Of a stretch of DNA of 18,245 bases, positions 6,975 through 13,570 are shown piece after piece. Under the pieces are notes generated by a model. The model did no database searches and was not told the DNA's origin. It saw only the letters and a program-made list of their open reading frames with translations. The DNA lies in NCBI GenBank assembly GCA_963978265.1, contig CAXBQV010000027.1:1-18245 (forward strand), written 5' to 3'. Each line of letters opens with the position of its first letter. The stretch's first letter is position 1. A program made the translations under genes and the position numbers. This stretch comes from JAKALQ01 sp963978265 (GTDB taxonomy: Bacteria; Actinomycetota; Actinomycetes; S36-B12; UBA5976).

Positions 6975-7535
6975 ATGTCTGACCTTCGCCCCATCCTGAC
7001 ATCCCGACAGCAACGCGTGGTTCGCCAGCAACGGATCAAGCAGTTGATTCCGTGGTTTGTCGTGTTCGCCCTTGGTGGGCTGGTCGGCTATCTGATCGCG
7101 CCTGACCCGCATGTGATCGATGCGAATAGCGGTTGCACCTACAGCAATGTCATTCCCGCGAAGGTGCTACCCAAGCCGACGGACGTCACAGTCAACGTCT
7201 ACAACGCAACGAAGCGAGTGGGTCTCGCATCGATCACGAGTGTTGATCTGCATCTTCGTGGATTCAAGCAAGGTGTGGTCGATTCGAGCAGTGACGACGT
7301 TGCTGGCATTGCGATCATCAGATACGCGCCCGGCGCGCGCCCGGCCGCAGACAGATTGGCCGCCTATGTTCCCGGTGCGCTGATGAAGCTCGACCGCTCC
7401 AAGCCGAACGCCGACAAGGCCGTGGATCTCATTCTCGGCGACGCGTTCGGCCAACTTGCGCCGGATGAACAGGTGTCGGCAATTCTCGCGGTGCCGTCAG
7501 CGTCGGCATCTGGCAAGGGCTGCCCGACGTTCTGA
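6975..7535 (+). CDS. Membrane-anchored LytR C-terminal (LytR_C) domain protein
   Basis: The 186-residue product has a basic N-terminus, one membrane helix at about residues 22-42 (LIPWFVVFALGGLVGYLIA) and an outside domain. Residues 71-156, beginning TVNVYNATKRVGLA, match the LytR_C domain often found at the C-terminus of LytR-CpsA-Psr cell-wall ligases and as a stand-alone actinobacterial protein. The pattern of a small N/G-rich turn, an amphipathic helix and a strand (IAIIRYAPG) is visible. The catalytic LCP domain is absent, so it is not itself a ligase. Function is unknown; a cell-envelope role is likely. The ATG at 6975 has GGAGG four bases upstream; the frame extends to 6816 but through the tRNA. 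Two cysteines (C54, C183) flank the domain and could form a disulfide. Confidence 0.8.
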   Translation: MSDLRPILTSRQQRVVRQQRIKQLIPWFVVFALGGLVGYLIAPDPHVIDANSGCTYSNVIPAKVLPKPTDVTVNVYNATKRVGLASITSVDLHLRGFKQGVVDSSSDDVAGIAIIRYAPGARPAADRLAAYVPGALMKLDRSKPNADKAVDLILGDAFGQLAPDEQVSAILAVPSASASGKGCPTF

Positions 7536-7600
7536 CGTGCCCCGACACCCGTCCGGCGCGATTTCCGCCCCTCGGACTGCCGTCGCGGAGCCACCACTCC

Positions 7601-7606
7601 TAGGTT
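7601..7606 (+). promoter_or_regulatory. Candidate -10 box for the kinase-dehydrogenase operon
   Basis: TAGGTT in the 89-bp gap after the LytR_C gene fits TANNNT and would start transcription near 7613, just before the Shine-Dalgarno of the kinase gene. The -35 region is weak. Confidence 0.35.
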
Positions 7607-7624
7607 CATGACGGGGTGAGGCAG

Positions 7625-8542
7625 ATGTCTGACGTACCGGAGCACATCCACGCATTGCTCGACGAAGTCGCGGTGTTGCGCGGCGTCGAACGCACAGTCG
7701 AACACCTCTCTGGCGGCCTCACGAACTTCAATTACAAGGTCACAGCAAAGGGCGGCACCTATGTCGTTCGCATCTCGCCGGCAGGTGCAGACCTGCTGTC
7801 CATCGATCGCATCAATGAGCATCACAACTCGGTGCTCGCCGACCGAGCGGGCGTCGGCGCACCCGTCCATGACTTCCTCCCGGACCGAGGCGTGCTCGTC
7901 GTCGGTTTCGTCGAGGGACGGACTCTCGATGATGCCGCCTTCAAGGAGCCGGGCATGGTGCAGCGCGTCGCACGCGCTGCACGGCAGCTGCACACAGCGA
8001 ATCCCTTCCTCCACGACTTCAACATGTTCGAACTGCAACCCAAGTACCTGCGCATCTGCAAGGAGAAGGGATTCCGAATCCCCGCGAACTACGACGAATT
8101 CGTTCCGCAGGTGCAGCGAATCAGAGGTGCGTTGCAGAAGAACGACGAGGGACTCGTTCCGTGCAACAACGATCTGCTTGCGGCCAACTTCATCGATGAT
8201 GGTGAGAAGATCTGGATCATCGACTACGAGTACAGCGGAAACAACGATGCCTGCTTCGAACTGGGCAATATATGGAGCGAATGCCACCTCACACTCGATG
8301 AGCTCGAACTGTTGCTCGGCGCGTACTACGGGAAGAACCTGCACAACAAGATCGCTCGTGCACAACTGCTTGGTCTGATGTCGCAGTACGGCTGGACGCT
8401 GTGGGGGGCAATCCAGAGCGCGCAGAGCAGCATCGACTTCGACTTCTGGGAGTGGGCGATGGAGAAGTATGACCGTGCACGTTCCACGTTCACGAGTGCT
8501 AGTTTCGACTCGTTGATCGAACAGGTACAGCGAGCGGATTGA
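7625..8542 (+). CDS. Choline kinase-like (APH-fold) phosphotransferase
   Basis: This 305-residue cytosolic protein has the aminoglycoside-phosphotransferase/choline-kinase (LicA-like) fold. SGGLTNFNYKV at 29-39 is the nucleotide-loop region and YVVRI at 46-50 the strand after it. The catalytic stretch is CNNDLLAANF at 180-189, with D183 as base and N188 as metal ligand, and the DFG-like metal motif is IDYEY with D200. Choline-kinase relatives usually have histidine just before the N-D pair; here it is N181. The substrate is probably a small amino alcohol, but this is inferred from family and neighbour. ATG 7625 is preferred because GGTGAGG lies directly upstream; GTG 7616 is an alternative. 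The stop overlaps the ATG of the next gene by one base (TGATG), so the pair is translationally coupled. Confidence 0.82.
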   Translation: MSDVPEHIHALLDEVAVLRGVERTVEHLSGGLTNFNYKVTAKGGTYVVRISPAGADLLSIDRINEHHNSVLADRAGVGAPVHDFLPDRGVLVVGFVEGRTLDDAAFKEPGMVQRVARAARQLHTANPFLHDFNMFELQPKYLRICKEKGFRIPANYDEFVPQVQRIRGALQKNDEGLVPCNNDLLAANFIDDGEKIWIIDYEYSGNNDACFELGNIWSECHLTLDELELLLGAYYGKNLHNKIARAQLLGLMSQYGWTLWGAIQSAQSSIDFDFWEWAMEKYDRARSTFTSASFDSLIEQVQRAD

Positions 8543-10959
8543 TGAGCGAATTCCCCACCCGTGCACGGGTTGTCATCATCGGCGGTGGCATTGTCGGAAG
8601 CAGTACTGCCTACCACCTCACGAAACTTGGGTGGACGGATGTGGTGCTCCTTGAGCAGGGACAGCTTTCGTCAGGCACAACTTGGCACGCAGCTGGGCTT
8701 GTCGGCCAGATGCGCGCAACGGAATCGGGAACGCGGCTCGTCCAATACGGCGCACAGTTGTACTCCGAGCTCGAGCACGAGACCGGGCTCGCCACCGGCT
8801 ACAAGCGCTGCGGCGGTGTCACCGTTGCCCGTACTCCGGATCGCATGATCCAACTCGAGCGCACTGCGGCGTCGGCAGAGGCGTACGGACTCGAATGCGA
8901 ACTCATCACGCCGAAGCGCGCGCAGGAGTTGTACCCCGTGCTCGAGATCAGCGACCTCGTCGGCGGCATTTGGTTGCCGGGCGACGGCACCGCGAACCCG
9001 ACCGACACCACGCAAAGCCTGGCCAAAGGTGCGCGGATGCGCGGTGCCCGGATCTTCGAGAAGACGCGGGTGACGGGGATCCTCCAACGCGATGGCCGCG
9101 TCACCGGCGTACAGACGGACAGCGGCGATATCGAGGCGGAGATCGTCGTGAACTGTGCGGGCCAGTGGGGACATGCCATCGGCAAGCTGGCGGGCGTCGT
9201 CATCCCGCTGCACTCGGCGGAACATTTCTATGTCGTCAGCGAGAAGATCGAAGGCGTGCATCCGATGCTCCCGATTCTGCGCGATCCCGACGGGTACACC
9301 TACTTCAAGGAAGAAGTCGGGGGCCTCGTCATCGGCGGCTTCGAGCCCGAGGCGAAGCCATGGGTGTCACCCGACGACCTCCCGTACCCCTTCGAGTTCC
9401 AGTTGCTGCAGGAGGACTGGGATCACTTCTCGATCCTCATGGAGAGCGCCCTTCAACGAATCCCAGTGCTCAACGAGACCGGCATCAAGAAGTTCTACAA
9501 CGGACCCGAATCGTTCACACCCGACAACCAGTTCATTTTGGGTGAAGCACCCGAACTCAAGAACTTCTTTGTCGGCTGTGGCTTCAACTCCGTGGGCATC
9601 GCATCGGCGGGAGGCGCCGGACGTGCACTCGCCGAATGGATCGTGAACGGTGAGCCGACAAGCGATCTCAACGCCGTGGACATTCGTCGATTCGCGCCGT
9701 TCCACAACGAGCACTCGTGGTTGAAGGCGCGCGTCGTGGAAATCCTCGGCCTGCACTACGCAGTACCGTGGCCGAACCGCGAACTCGAGACTGCGCGGCC
9801 GCTCCGGACGTCACCCGTGTACAACCACCTCAAGCAAGCGAACGCCGTGTTTGGCAGCAAGATGGGCTGGGAACGCGCGAACGTCTTCGCACCGGTCGGT
9901 CACGAGGCAAACATCGAGTACTCGTGGGGCAAGCAGAACTGGTTGCCTTGGTGCGAAGCCGAGCAGCACGCTGCCCGTCACGCCGTTGCCGTGTTTGATG
10001 AAACCTCATTCGGCAAGCTCCGGATTTCTGGGAGTGGTGCCGAGTCGTTCCTCCAGTGGATGTGTACGAACAATCTGGCGGTCGCACCCGGCAAGGTCGT
10101 CTACACCGGACTGCTCAACTCCCGTGGCGGATACGAAGCCGACGTCACCATCACCCGCGAGTCCGACACCGATTTCCTGTACGTCACATCGTCTGCATCG
10201 GCGCTGCGTGATCTCGACTGGCTGCGACGTCATATCGGCGAACGCGATGTGATGATCACGGACGTCACCGATGACTACACGGTGCTCGGTGTCATGGGAC
10301 CGCAATCACGCGACGTCCTGCAGTCCATCTCCGACGCCGACTTCGGCAATGCAGCATTCCCGTTCTCCACGAGCCAACTCGTCACCATCGCCGATCACAC
10401 GGTGCGCGCAACGCGCATCACGTATGTCGGTGAACTTGGGTGGGAGCTCTATATCCCGAACGCGTCCGCAGTGGCGGTCTACGAAGCCATCATGCGTGCG
10501 GGCAAGGCGCACGGCATTGTGAATGCCGGTTACTACGCAATCAATGCGCTGCGGCTGGAGAAGGGCTATCGGGCGTGGCCCGCCGAATTGTCACCGGACT
10601 ACACGCCGCTGGAAGCGGGCTTGCTCTTCGCGTGCAAACTCAAGACTGACATTCCATTCCTTGGCCGTGAGGCGCTGGAAGCGCAGATCCGCAGCGGCGC
10701 CGAACGCACGTTGGTTTCGGTTGTTCTCGACAATCCGAACGTCATGATGTGGGGCGGAGAGTTGGTGATGCACGACGGTAAGGGCGTCGGTCAGATCACG
10801 TCTGCAGCGTGGGCCGTCGAGACCGGAACCGGCGTGGGATTGGCCTATATCCGCGGTGGCACGGATGGGAATTTCGAAGTGAATGTCGGCGGACAGCGTT
10901 GTTCCGCACGCATTTCCCGGCAAGGACCGTACGACCCGGCCAACGCCCGAATCCGGTAG
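8542..10959 (+). CDS. Dimethylglycine/sarcosine dehydrogenase-like flavoprotein (DAO + GcvT)
   Basis: This 805-residue protein oxidises an N-methyl amine (dimethylglycine, sarcosine or a relative) and probably passes the methylene to tetrahydrofolate. Domains in order are an FAD-binding DAO domain at about 8-370 with GGGIVG at 14-19, a short FAO_M linker at about 373-428, a GcvT-like folate domain at about 432-690 with YVGELGWELYIP near 630, and a GcvT C-terminal barrel at about 705-800. H49 in GTTWHAAGL corresponds to the histidine that binds FAD covalently in dimethylglycine and sarcosine dehydrogenases. Length equals that family. ATG 8542 overlaps the kinase stop and has a weak upstream AGCGG. 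No signal peptide is seen, so it is cytosolic. The stop TAG opens a TAGGCT that could be a -10 box for the tRNA behind it. The exact methylated amine cannot be told from sequence. Confidence 0.9.
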   Translation: MSEFPTRARVVIIGGGIVGSSTAYHLTKLGWTDVVLLEQGQLSSGTTWHAAGLVGQMRATESGTRLVQYGAQLYSELEHETGLATGYKRCGGVTVARTPDRMIQLERTAASAEAYGLECELITPKRAQELYPVLEISDLVGGIWLPGDGTANPTDTTQSLAKGARMRGARIFEKTRVTGILQRDGRVTGVQTDSGDIEAEIVVNCAGQWGHAIGKLAGVVIPLHSAEHFYVVSEKIEGVHPMLPILRDPDGYTYFKEEVGGLVIGGFEPEAKPWVSPDDLPYPFEFQLLQEDWDHFSILMESALQRIPVLNETGIKKFYNGPESFTPDNQFILGEAPELKNFFVGCGFNSVGIASAGGAGRALAEWIVNGEPTSDLNAVDIRRFAPFHNEHSWLKARVVEILGLHYAVPWPNRELETARPLRTSPVYNHLKQANAVFGSKMGWERANVFAPVGHEANIEYSWGKQNWLPWCEAEQHAARHAVAVFDETSFGKLRISGSGAESFLQWMCTNNLAVAPGKVVYTGLLNSRGGYEADVTITRESDTDFLYVTSSASALRDLDWLRRHIGERDVMITDVTDDYTVLGVMGPQSRDVLQSISDADFGNAAFPFSTSQLVTIADHTVRATRITYVGELGWELYIPNASAVAVYEAIMRAGKAHGIVNAGYYAINALRLEKGYRAWPAELSPDYTPLEAGLLFACKLKTDIPFLGREALEAQIRSGAERTLVSVVLDNPNVMMWGGELVMHDGKGVGQITSAAWAVETGTGVGLAYIRGGTDGNFEVNVGGQRCSARISRQGPYDPANARIR

Positions 10960-10987
10960 GCTTCGACCGCTTCGGACTCCGGAGCGG

Positions 10988-11081
10988 GGAGGCATCGCCT
11001 AGTCCGGTCTATGGCGCCGCACTGCTAATGCGGTTTGGGACTTCAATCCCATCGAGGGTTCAAATCCCTCTGCCTCCGCCA
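10988..11081 (+). tRNA. tRNA-Ser(GCT)
   Basis: Acceptor GGAGGCA (10988-10994) pairs with TGCCTCC (11071-11077), then discriminator G and encoded CCA (11079-11081). The anticodon stem CCGCA/TGCGG encloses CTGCTAA, anticodon GCT, reading AGC and AGU. A long variable arm (TTTGGGACTTCAATCCCATC) confirms serine. The T arm is GAGGG/CCCTC. Confidence 0.96.
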
Positions 11082-11083
11082 TC

Positions 11084-11108
11084 GGCCCGCCGCATGGCGG
11101 GCCTTTGT
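11084..11108 (+). terminator. Terminator after tRNA-Ser(GCT)
   Basis: GGCCCGCC (11084-11091), loop GCAT and GGCGGGCC (11096-11103) form an 8-bp GC-rich stem followed by TTTGT. It starts three bases after the tRNA CCA end and also lies just beyond the convergent Rieske gene. Confidence 0.82.
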
Positions 11109-11109
11109 G

Positions 11110-11529
11110 CTATCCGACCGTGAGTACGCCAGCCTTGAACGCGGTCTTGACCTTCGTGAGACCGCGCGGCGTCGGACCCGAGAGCCGATCGCCGGTGAGC
11201 GGGTCGAAGACCGACTGGTGCGCCGGGCACACCCACGTGCTGCCGCTGGCATTTACTGTGACGCCCTGATGTGGGCAGCGGAGATCGAATGCCGAATACC
11301 GACCGGGCGCGGTGCAGACAACCGCCACTGCTGCGCCCCGCACGGTGATCCCGACGACGCCACCGGCCTTTGCGAGCTTCGGCAATTTCGAAATCGTGAG
11401 CTGCATCTTGCCGTTCTTCAACTTCTTCACACCAACGGCGTTCGCGGGCAGCGCGGCTTCAAGGCCGACGATGCCGGCCACCAGTGCGCCGCACGCCCCC
11501 GCGATGAACGTTCTCCGATTCGTATTCAT
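11110..11529 (-). CDS. Tat-exported Rieske [2Fe-2S] protein
   Basis: The 139-residue product has a twin-arginine signal peptide: NRRTFIAG at 4-11, a hydrophobic core at 12-27 and a likely cleavage after ANA near residue 31. The Rieske cluster ligands are C85-x-H87 (RCPHQG) and C101-x-x-H104 (WVCPAH). The extra cysteines that form a disulfide in bc1-type Rieske proteins are absent, as in ferredoxin-like Rieske domains. It would be an extracytoplasmic single-electron carrier; its partner is unknown and no oxidase or cytochrome gene is nearby. The open frame extends to 11964, but that part crosses a terminator, a small gene and a tRNA, so the ATG at 11529 is chosen. No Shine-Dalgarno is present. 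A CATACT -10 box (11536-11541) ends six bases before the ATG, suggesting a leaderless mRNA. Confidence 0.88.
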   Translation of the reverse strand: MNTNRRTFIAGACGALVAGIVGLEAALPANAVGVKKLKNGKMQLTISKLPKLAKAGGVVGITVRGAAVAVVCTAPGRYSAFDLRCPHQGVTVNASGSTWVCPAHQSVFDPLTGDRLSGPTPRGLTKVKTAFKAGVLTVG

Positions 11530-11549
11530 GCGATGAGTATGACAAATGG

Positions 11550-11580
11550 AAAATGACGGCTCGGGGAAAGCCGTCATTTT
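11550..11580. terminator. Bidirectional terminator between the small Cys-rich gene and the Rieske gene
   Basis: AAAATGACGGCT (11550-11561) and AGCCGTCATTTT (11569-11580) form a perfect 12-bp stem around a 7-base loop, with A-runs on one side and T-runs on the other. It ends the minus-strand transcript of the 38-residue gene 17 bases after its stop and separates it from the Rieske gene. Confidence 0.85.
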
Positions 11581-11596
11581 GTCGGAGAAGGAAGTG

Positions 11597-11713
11597 TCAG
11601 TTACACGTACAGAGTTGTTCTTCAGGGATACCTGCGAGCGCTTGCTCGATGTGCTGACCGCAACCGGTCCAGGTGAACTTCTTGCACACGGGGCACATTG
11701 CCGGGCTGCACAT
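11597..11713 (-). CDS. 38-residue cysteine-rich protein under a CsoR-type operator
   Basis: This very small gene encodes 38 residues with six cysteines: C2, C7 and C10 (MCPVCKK), C18 (TWTGCGQH), and C36 and C38 in the C-terminal LCTCN. H21 and W15 are also in the core. The pattern C-x-x-C, TWxGCGxH, GIP and a terminal C-x-C resembles small, poorly described cysteine-rich proteins that I recall as widespread in actinobacteria; the resemblance is from memory. It probably binds a metal such as Cu(I) or Zn(II). The ATG at 11713 has AGGAG seven bases upstream. The gene has its own sigma-A-like promoter with a perfect CsoR-type palindrome in the spacer and its own terminator, which together make a true gene far more likely than chance. 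A metallothionein-like copper buffer is one possible role; a persulfide-stress role is another. Confidence 0.82.
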   Translation of the reverse strand: MCSPAMCPVCKKFTWTGCGQHIEQALAGIPEEQLCTCN

Positions 11714-11741
11714 AATGGAACTCCTTTGGTCGTGCGCGAGA

Positions 11742-11771
11742 AGCATACCCCCGGGGGTATGCAAAGGTCAA
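11742..11771 (-). promoter_or_regulatory. Promoter with embedded CsoR-type operator
   Basis: On the minus strand, TTGACC (11766-11771) and TATGCT (11742-11747) form a good -35/-10 pair with an 18-bp spacer. The spacer and part of the -10 are the perfect 20-bp palindrome GCATACCCCCGGGGGTATGC (11743-11762). ATACCC...GGGTAT is the known operator pattern of CsoR/RicR copper sensors and of CstR persulfide sensors. Its place between the boxes predicts repression that is lifted by the inducer. Confidence 0.8.
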
Positions 11772-11800
11772 GTCGATTAGGCGCTCCCTGAAGGGAAAGG

Positions 11801-11806
11801 TAACCT
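11801..11806 (+). promoter_or_regulatory. Candidate -10 box for tRNA-Arg
   Basis: TAACCT fits TANNNT and lies 14 bases before the mature tRNA end, allowing a short 5' leader. The -35 region is not distinct. Confidence 0.4.
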
Positions 11807-11820
11807 TCCGCCTGCACCAA

Positions 11821-11893
11821 GCGCCCGTAGCTCAACGGATAGAGCATCTGACTACGGATCAGAAGGTTAGAGGTTCGAGTCCTCTCGGGCGCG
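11821..11893 (+). tRNA. tRNA-Arg(ACG)
   Basis: Acceptor GCGCCCG (11821-11827) pairs with CGGGCGC (11886-11892), followed by discriminator G. The anticodon stem TCTGA/TCAGA encloses CTACGGA, anticodon ACG, whose A34 is the normal TadA target. The T arm is GAGG/CCTC around TTCGAGT. CCA is not encoded, in contrast to the two serine tRNAs here. Confidence 0.97.
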
Positions 11894-11901
11894 CTGACAG
11901 C

Positions 11902-11935
11902 AACCCGCTTTCGAGCGGGTTTTCTTGGTTTTTGC
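11902..11935 (+). terminator. Terminator after tRNA-Arg
   Basis: AACCCGCT (11902-11909), loop TTCG and AGCGGGTT (11914-11921) form an 8-bp stem with a stable tetraloop, followed by TTCTTGGTTTTT. Confidence 0.88.
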
Positions 11936-11991
11936 AGCCATGCCACTGCGCTCGGAAGCGCCACTGAGACCCCCGTCGAAGCCGTTTGTCA

Positions 11992-12031
11992 ATCGTTATA
12001 TTTCGCGCTCGCCGGTTTCATGGATCGTTAT
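11992..12031 (+). promoter_or_regulatory. Control region of the sugar operon with repeated ATCGTTAT
   Basis: ATCGTTAT occurs at 11992-11999 and again at 12024-12031, 32 bp apart or about three helical turns. The first copy overlaps TATATT (11997-12002), a good -10 candidate for the operon. The repeats could be regulator half-sites. The rest of the gap 11936-12125 holds no other clear signal. Confidence 0.35.
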
Positions 12032-12125
12032 GAATCGTCCGTCGTCGGCTATGGACCGCCGGACTACCTTGTGAACGAACTTCGTCCCACTCAGGAGCGA
12101 CGGGGTCATGAAAGGACATATCCGA

Positions 12126-13454
12126 ATGAGAAAAGCTACCAAGTTCGGGGCACTCGCCCTGGCGTCAGTAGTGGCGCTGGCCCCGGCAGTGGCTTCTCCG
12201 GCACAGGCAGCAGCCTGCCCGAAGAAGGCCACCGTCACCATGCTTGGCACCATCAAGCCTGAGATCCAGGACCAGTTCCTCGCAGCGGTCGCGGATTACA
12301 ACAAGGCCCAGAAGTGCTACACGGTCAAGTCGATCCCCGGTGATCGCAAGCTCACCTTCTTGCAGAACGTGACGCCGATGTACGCGGCCAAGCGCGCTCC
12401 AACAATCATGTACACCCTGCAGGAGATCCCGGACATGGCTGACAAGGTCATGGACTGGAAGGGAACCAAGCTCATGGGCCTGGTGCCGAAGGGTCTGCTC
12501 GCTGCAGCAAATGTCGGCGGCAAGCAGGTAGGCGTTCCGTCGACCGCTGAAGCATTCGGCCTTCTGTACAACAAGAAGGTGCTCGACAAGGCGGGTGTCG
12601 ATCCGGCGAAGATCAAGACCCGTGCAGACCTCGAAGCAGCCTTCAAGAAGGTGCAGGGCACCGGTGCTGGTGCAGTTCGCTTCTCCGCGATCTGGTGGTC
12701 GCTGGGCGCGCACTTCAGCAACATCTACTTCACCAACGCAGCCGCAACCCATGAGGGTCGCCTGAAGGTCCTCGATCAGATGGCTGATGGCTCGAAGAAC
12801 CTCATGAGCGATCCGGTCTTCAAGGACTACCTCGCGACGTTCGAACTGCTCAAGAAGTACAACCAGGCTCAGCCGAACCTGACCGACACCGAGTACGACG
12901 CATCCGTCGCCGACCTCGCTGCTGGCAAGGCAGGCTTCTGGTTCATGGGCAACTGGGCCGAACCGAACCTGCTCACCGCTGCACCGGATACCAACTTCGG
13001 CATCATGCCGCTTCCGATCAGCAACTCTGCATCGTTCGCCGGCAACGGCTCGATCTCGGTCGGTGTTCCTGGCTACTTCATGATCGATATGAAGCAGTCG
13101 ACGAAGGAACAGCGCGCAGGTGCAGTTGACTTCCTGACCTGGCTCTACACCTCGCCGAAGGGCCAGCAGCGTGTTGCTGGTCCGGTGGAGAAGGGTGGCA
13201 TGAACTTCATCCCGGTCTACAAGGGATTCAAGGTTCAGCCGCAGACCTTCATGGCCAAGGAAATCGCCAAGTACGTCAACGCAAACAAGACGCTTGAGTG
13301 GATCAACACCTACTACCCGGCCGGTGGTCAGGATCTGTACGGTGCTTCCGGTCAGAAGTTGATGACGGGTACCATCACAGGTGAGCAGTACGCCACTGAA
13401 TTGCAGAATGCATGGAAGGGCGCTGTGAAGACCTGGCGCGGAGTGAAGAAGTAG
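12126..13454 (+). CDS. Sugar ABC transporter, extracellular solute-binding protein
   Basis: The 442-residue product is a family-1 (MalE/MsmE-like) sugar-binding protein. A signal peptide spans residues 1-28 (MRKATKFG, a hydrophobic core, then SPAQA before AACP). The cysteine at 31 does not sit in a proper lipobox, and with C64 it may form a disulfide, so lipid anchoring is doubtful. Typical family segments include APTIMYTLQEIPDM near 90-103, GVPSTAEAFGLLYNKKVL near 137-154 and AGKAGFWFMGNWA near 266-278. Length is normal. The start at 12126 has AAAGGA nine bases upstream; ATG 12108 is an alternative. It is the first gene of an operon with two permeases and an alpha-glucosidase, so an alpha-glucoside such as maltose, trehalose or sucrose is the likely ligand (inference). 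Confidence 0.92.
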   Translation: MRKATKFGALALASVVALAPAVASPAQAAACPKKATVTMLGTIKPEIQDQFLAAVADYNKAQKCYTVKSIPGDRKLTFLQNVTPMYAAKRAPTIMYTLQEIPDMADKVMDWKGTKLMGLVPKGLLAAANVGGKQVGVPSTAEAFGLLYNKKVLDKAGVDPAKIKTRADLEAAFKKVQGTGAGAVRFSAIWWSLGAHFSNIYFTNAAATHEGRLKVLDQMADGSKNLMSDPVFKDYLATFELLKKYNQAQPNLTDTEYDASVADLAAGKAGFWFMGNWAEPNLLTAAPDTNFGIMPLPISNSASFAGNGSISVGVPGYFMIDMKQSTKEQRAGAVDFLTWLYTSPKGQQRVAGPVEKGGMNFIPVYKGFKVQPQTFMAKEIAKYVNANKTLEWINTYYPAGGQDLYGASGQKLMTGTITGEQYATELQNAWKGAVKTWRGVKK

Positions 13455-13467
13455 TTCCGAACTCCAC

Positions 13468-13528
13468 GTTCTAGTCATCTAGAACCACGTCGAGGTCATC
13501 CCGGAGCACACGCTCCGGGATGACCTCG
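13468..13528 (+). promoter_or_regulatory. Tandem hairpins between binding protein and permease genes
   Basis: GTTCTAG/CTAGAAC (13468-13474 and 13479-13485) is a 7-bp stem. Five bases later a perfect 17-bp stem runs from 13491-13507 to 13512-13528 around loop ACAC. No T-run follows, so it is not a standard terminator. Such intercistronic hairpins often protect the 3' end of binding-protein mRNA or partly stop readthrough, raising binding protein over permease. Confidence 0.65.
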
Positions 13529-13570
13529 GCACTTACAGATCGAATTGCACGTCTTTTGAGGGTGAGCCGG

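Noticed and set aside
7364..8566. A 400-residue minus-strand reading frame opposite the kinase gene
   Set aside because: It has no recognisable motif and lies opposite a well-supported kinase.
11743..11762. The CCCCCGGGGG palindrome as a chance GC-rich repeat
   Set aside because: It extends as a perfect 20-bp palindrome through ATAC/GTAT arms, sits exactly in the spacer of a good promoter and precedes a cysteine-rich gene, so it was kept as an operator.
11110..11964. A 284-residue form of the Rieske protein
   Set aside because: The added N-terminal part crosses a terminator, the CsoR-type unit and tRNA-Arg, and the twin-arginine signal at 11529 marks the true start.
12165..13478. A 437-residue minus-strand reading frame opposite the sugar-binding protein
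   Set aside because: It is rich in Arg, His, Cys and Leu with no domain pattern, and the plus strand encodes a clear binding protein. It is a GC-driven shadow.
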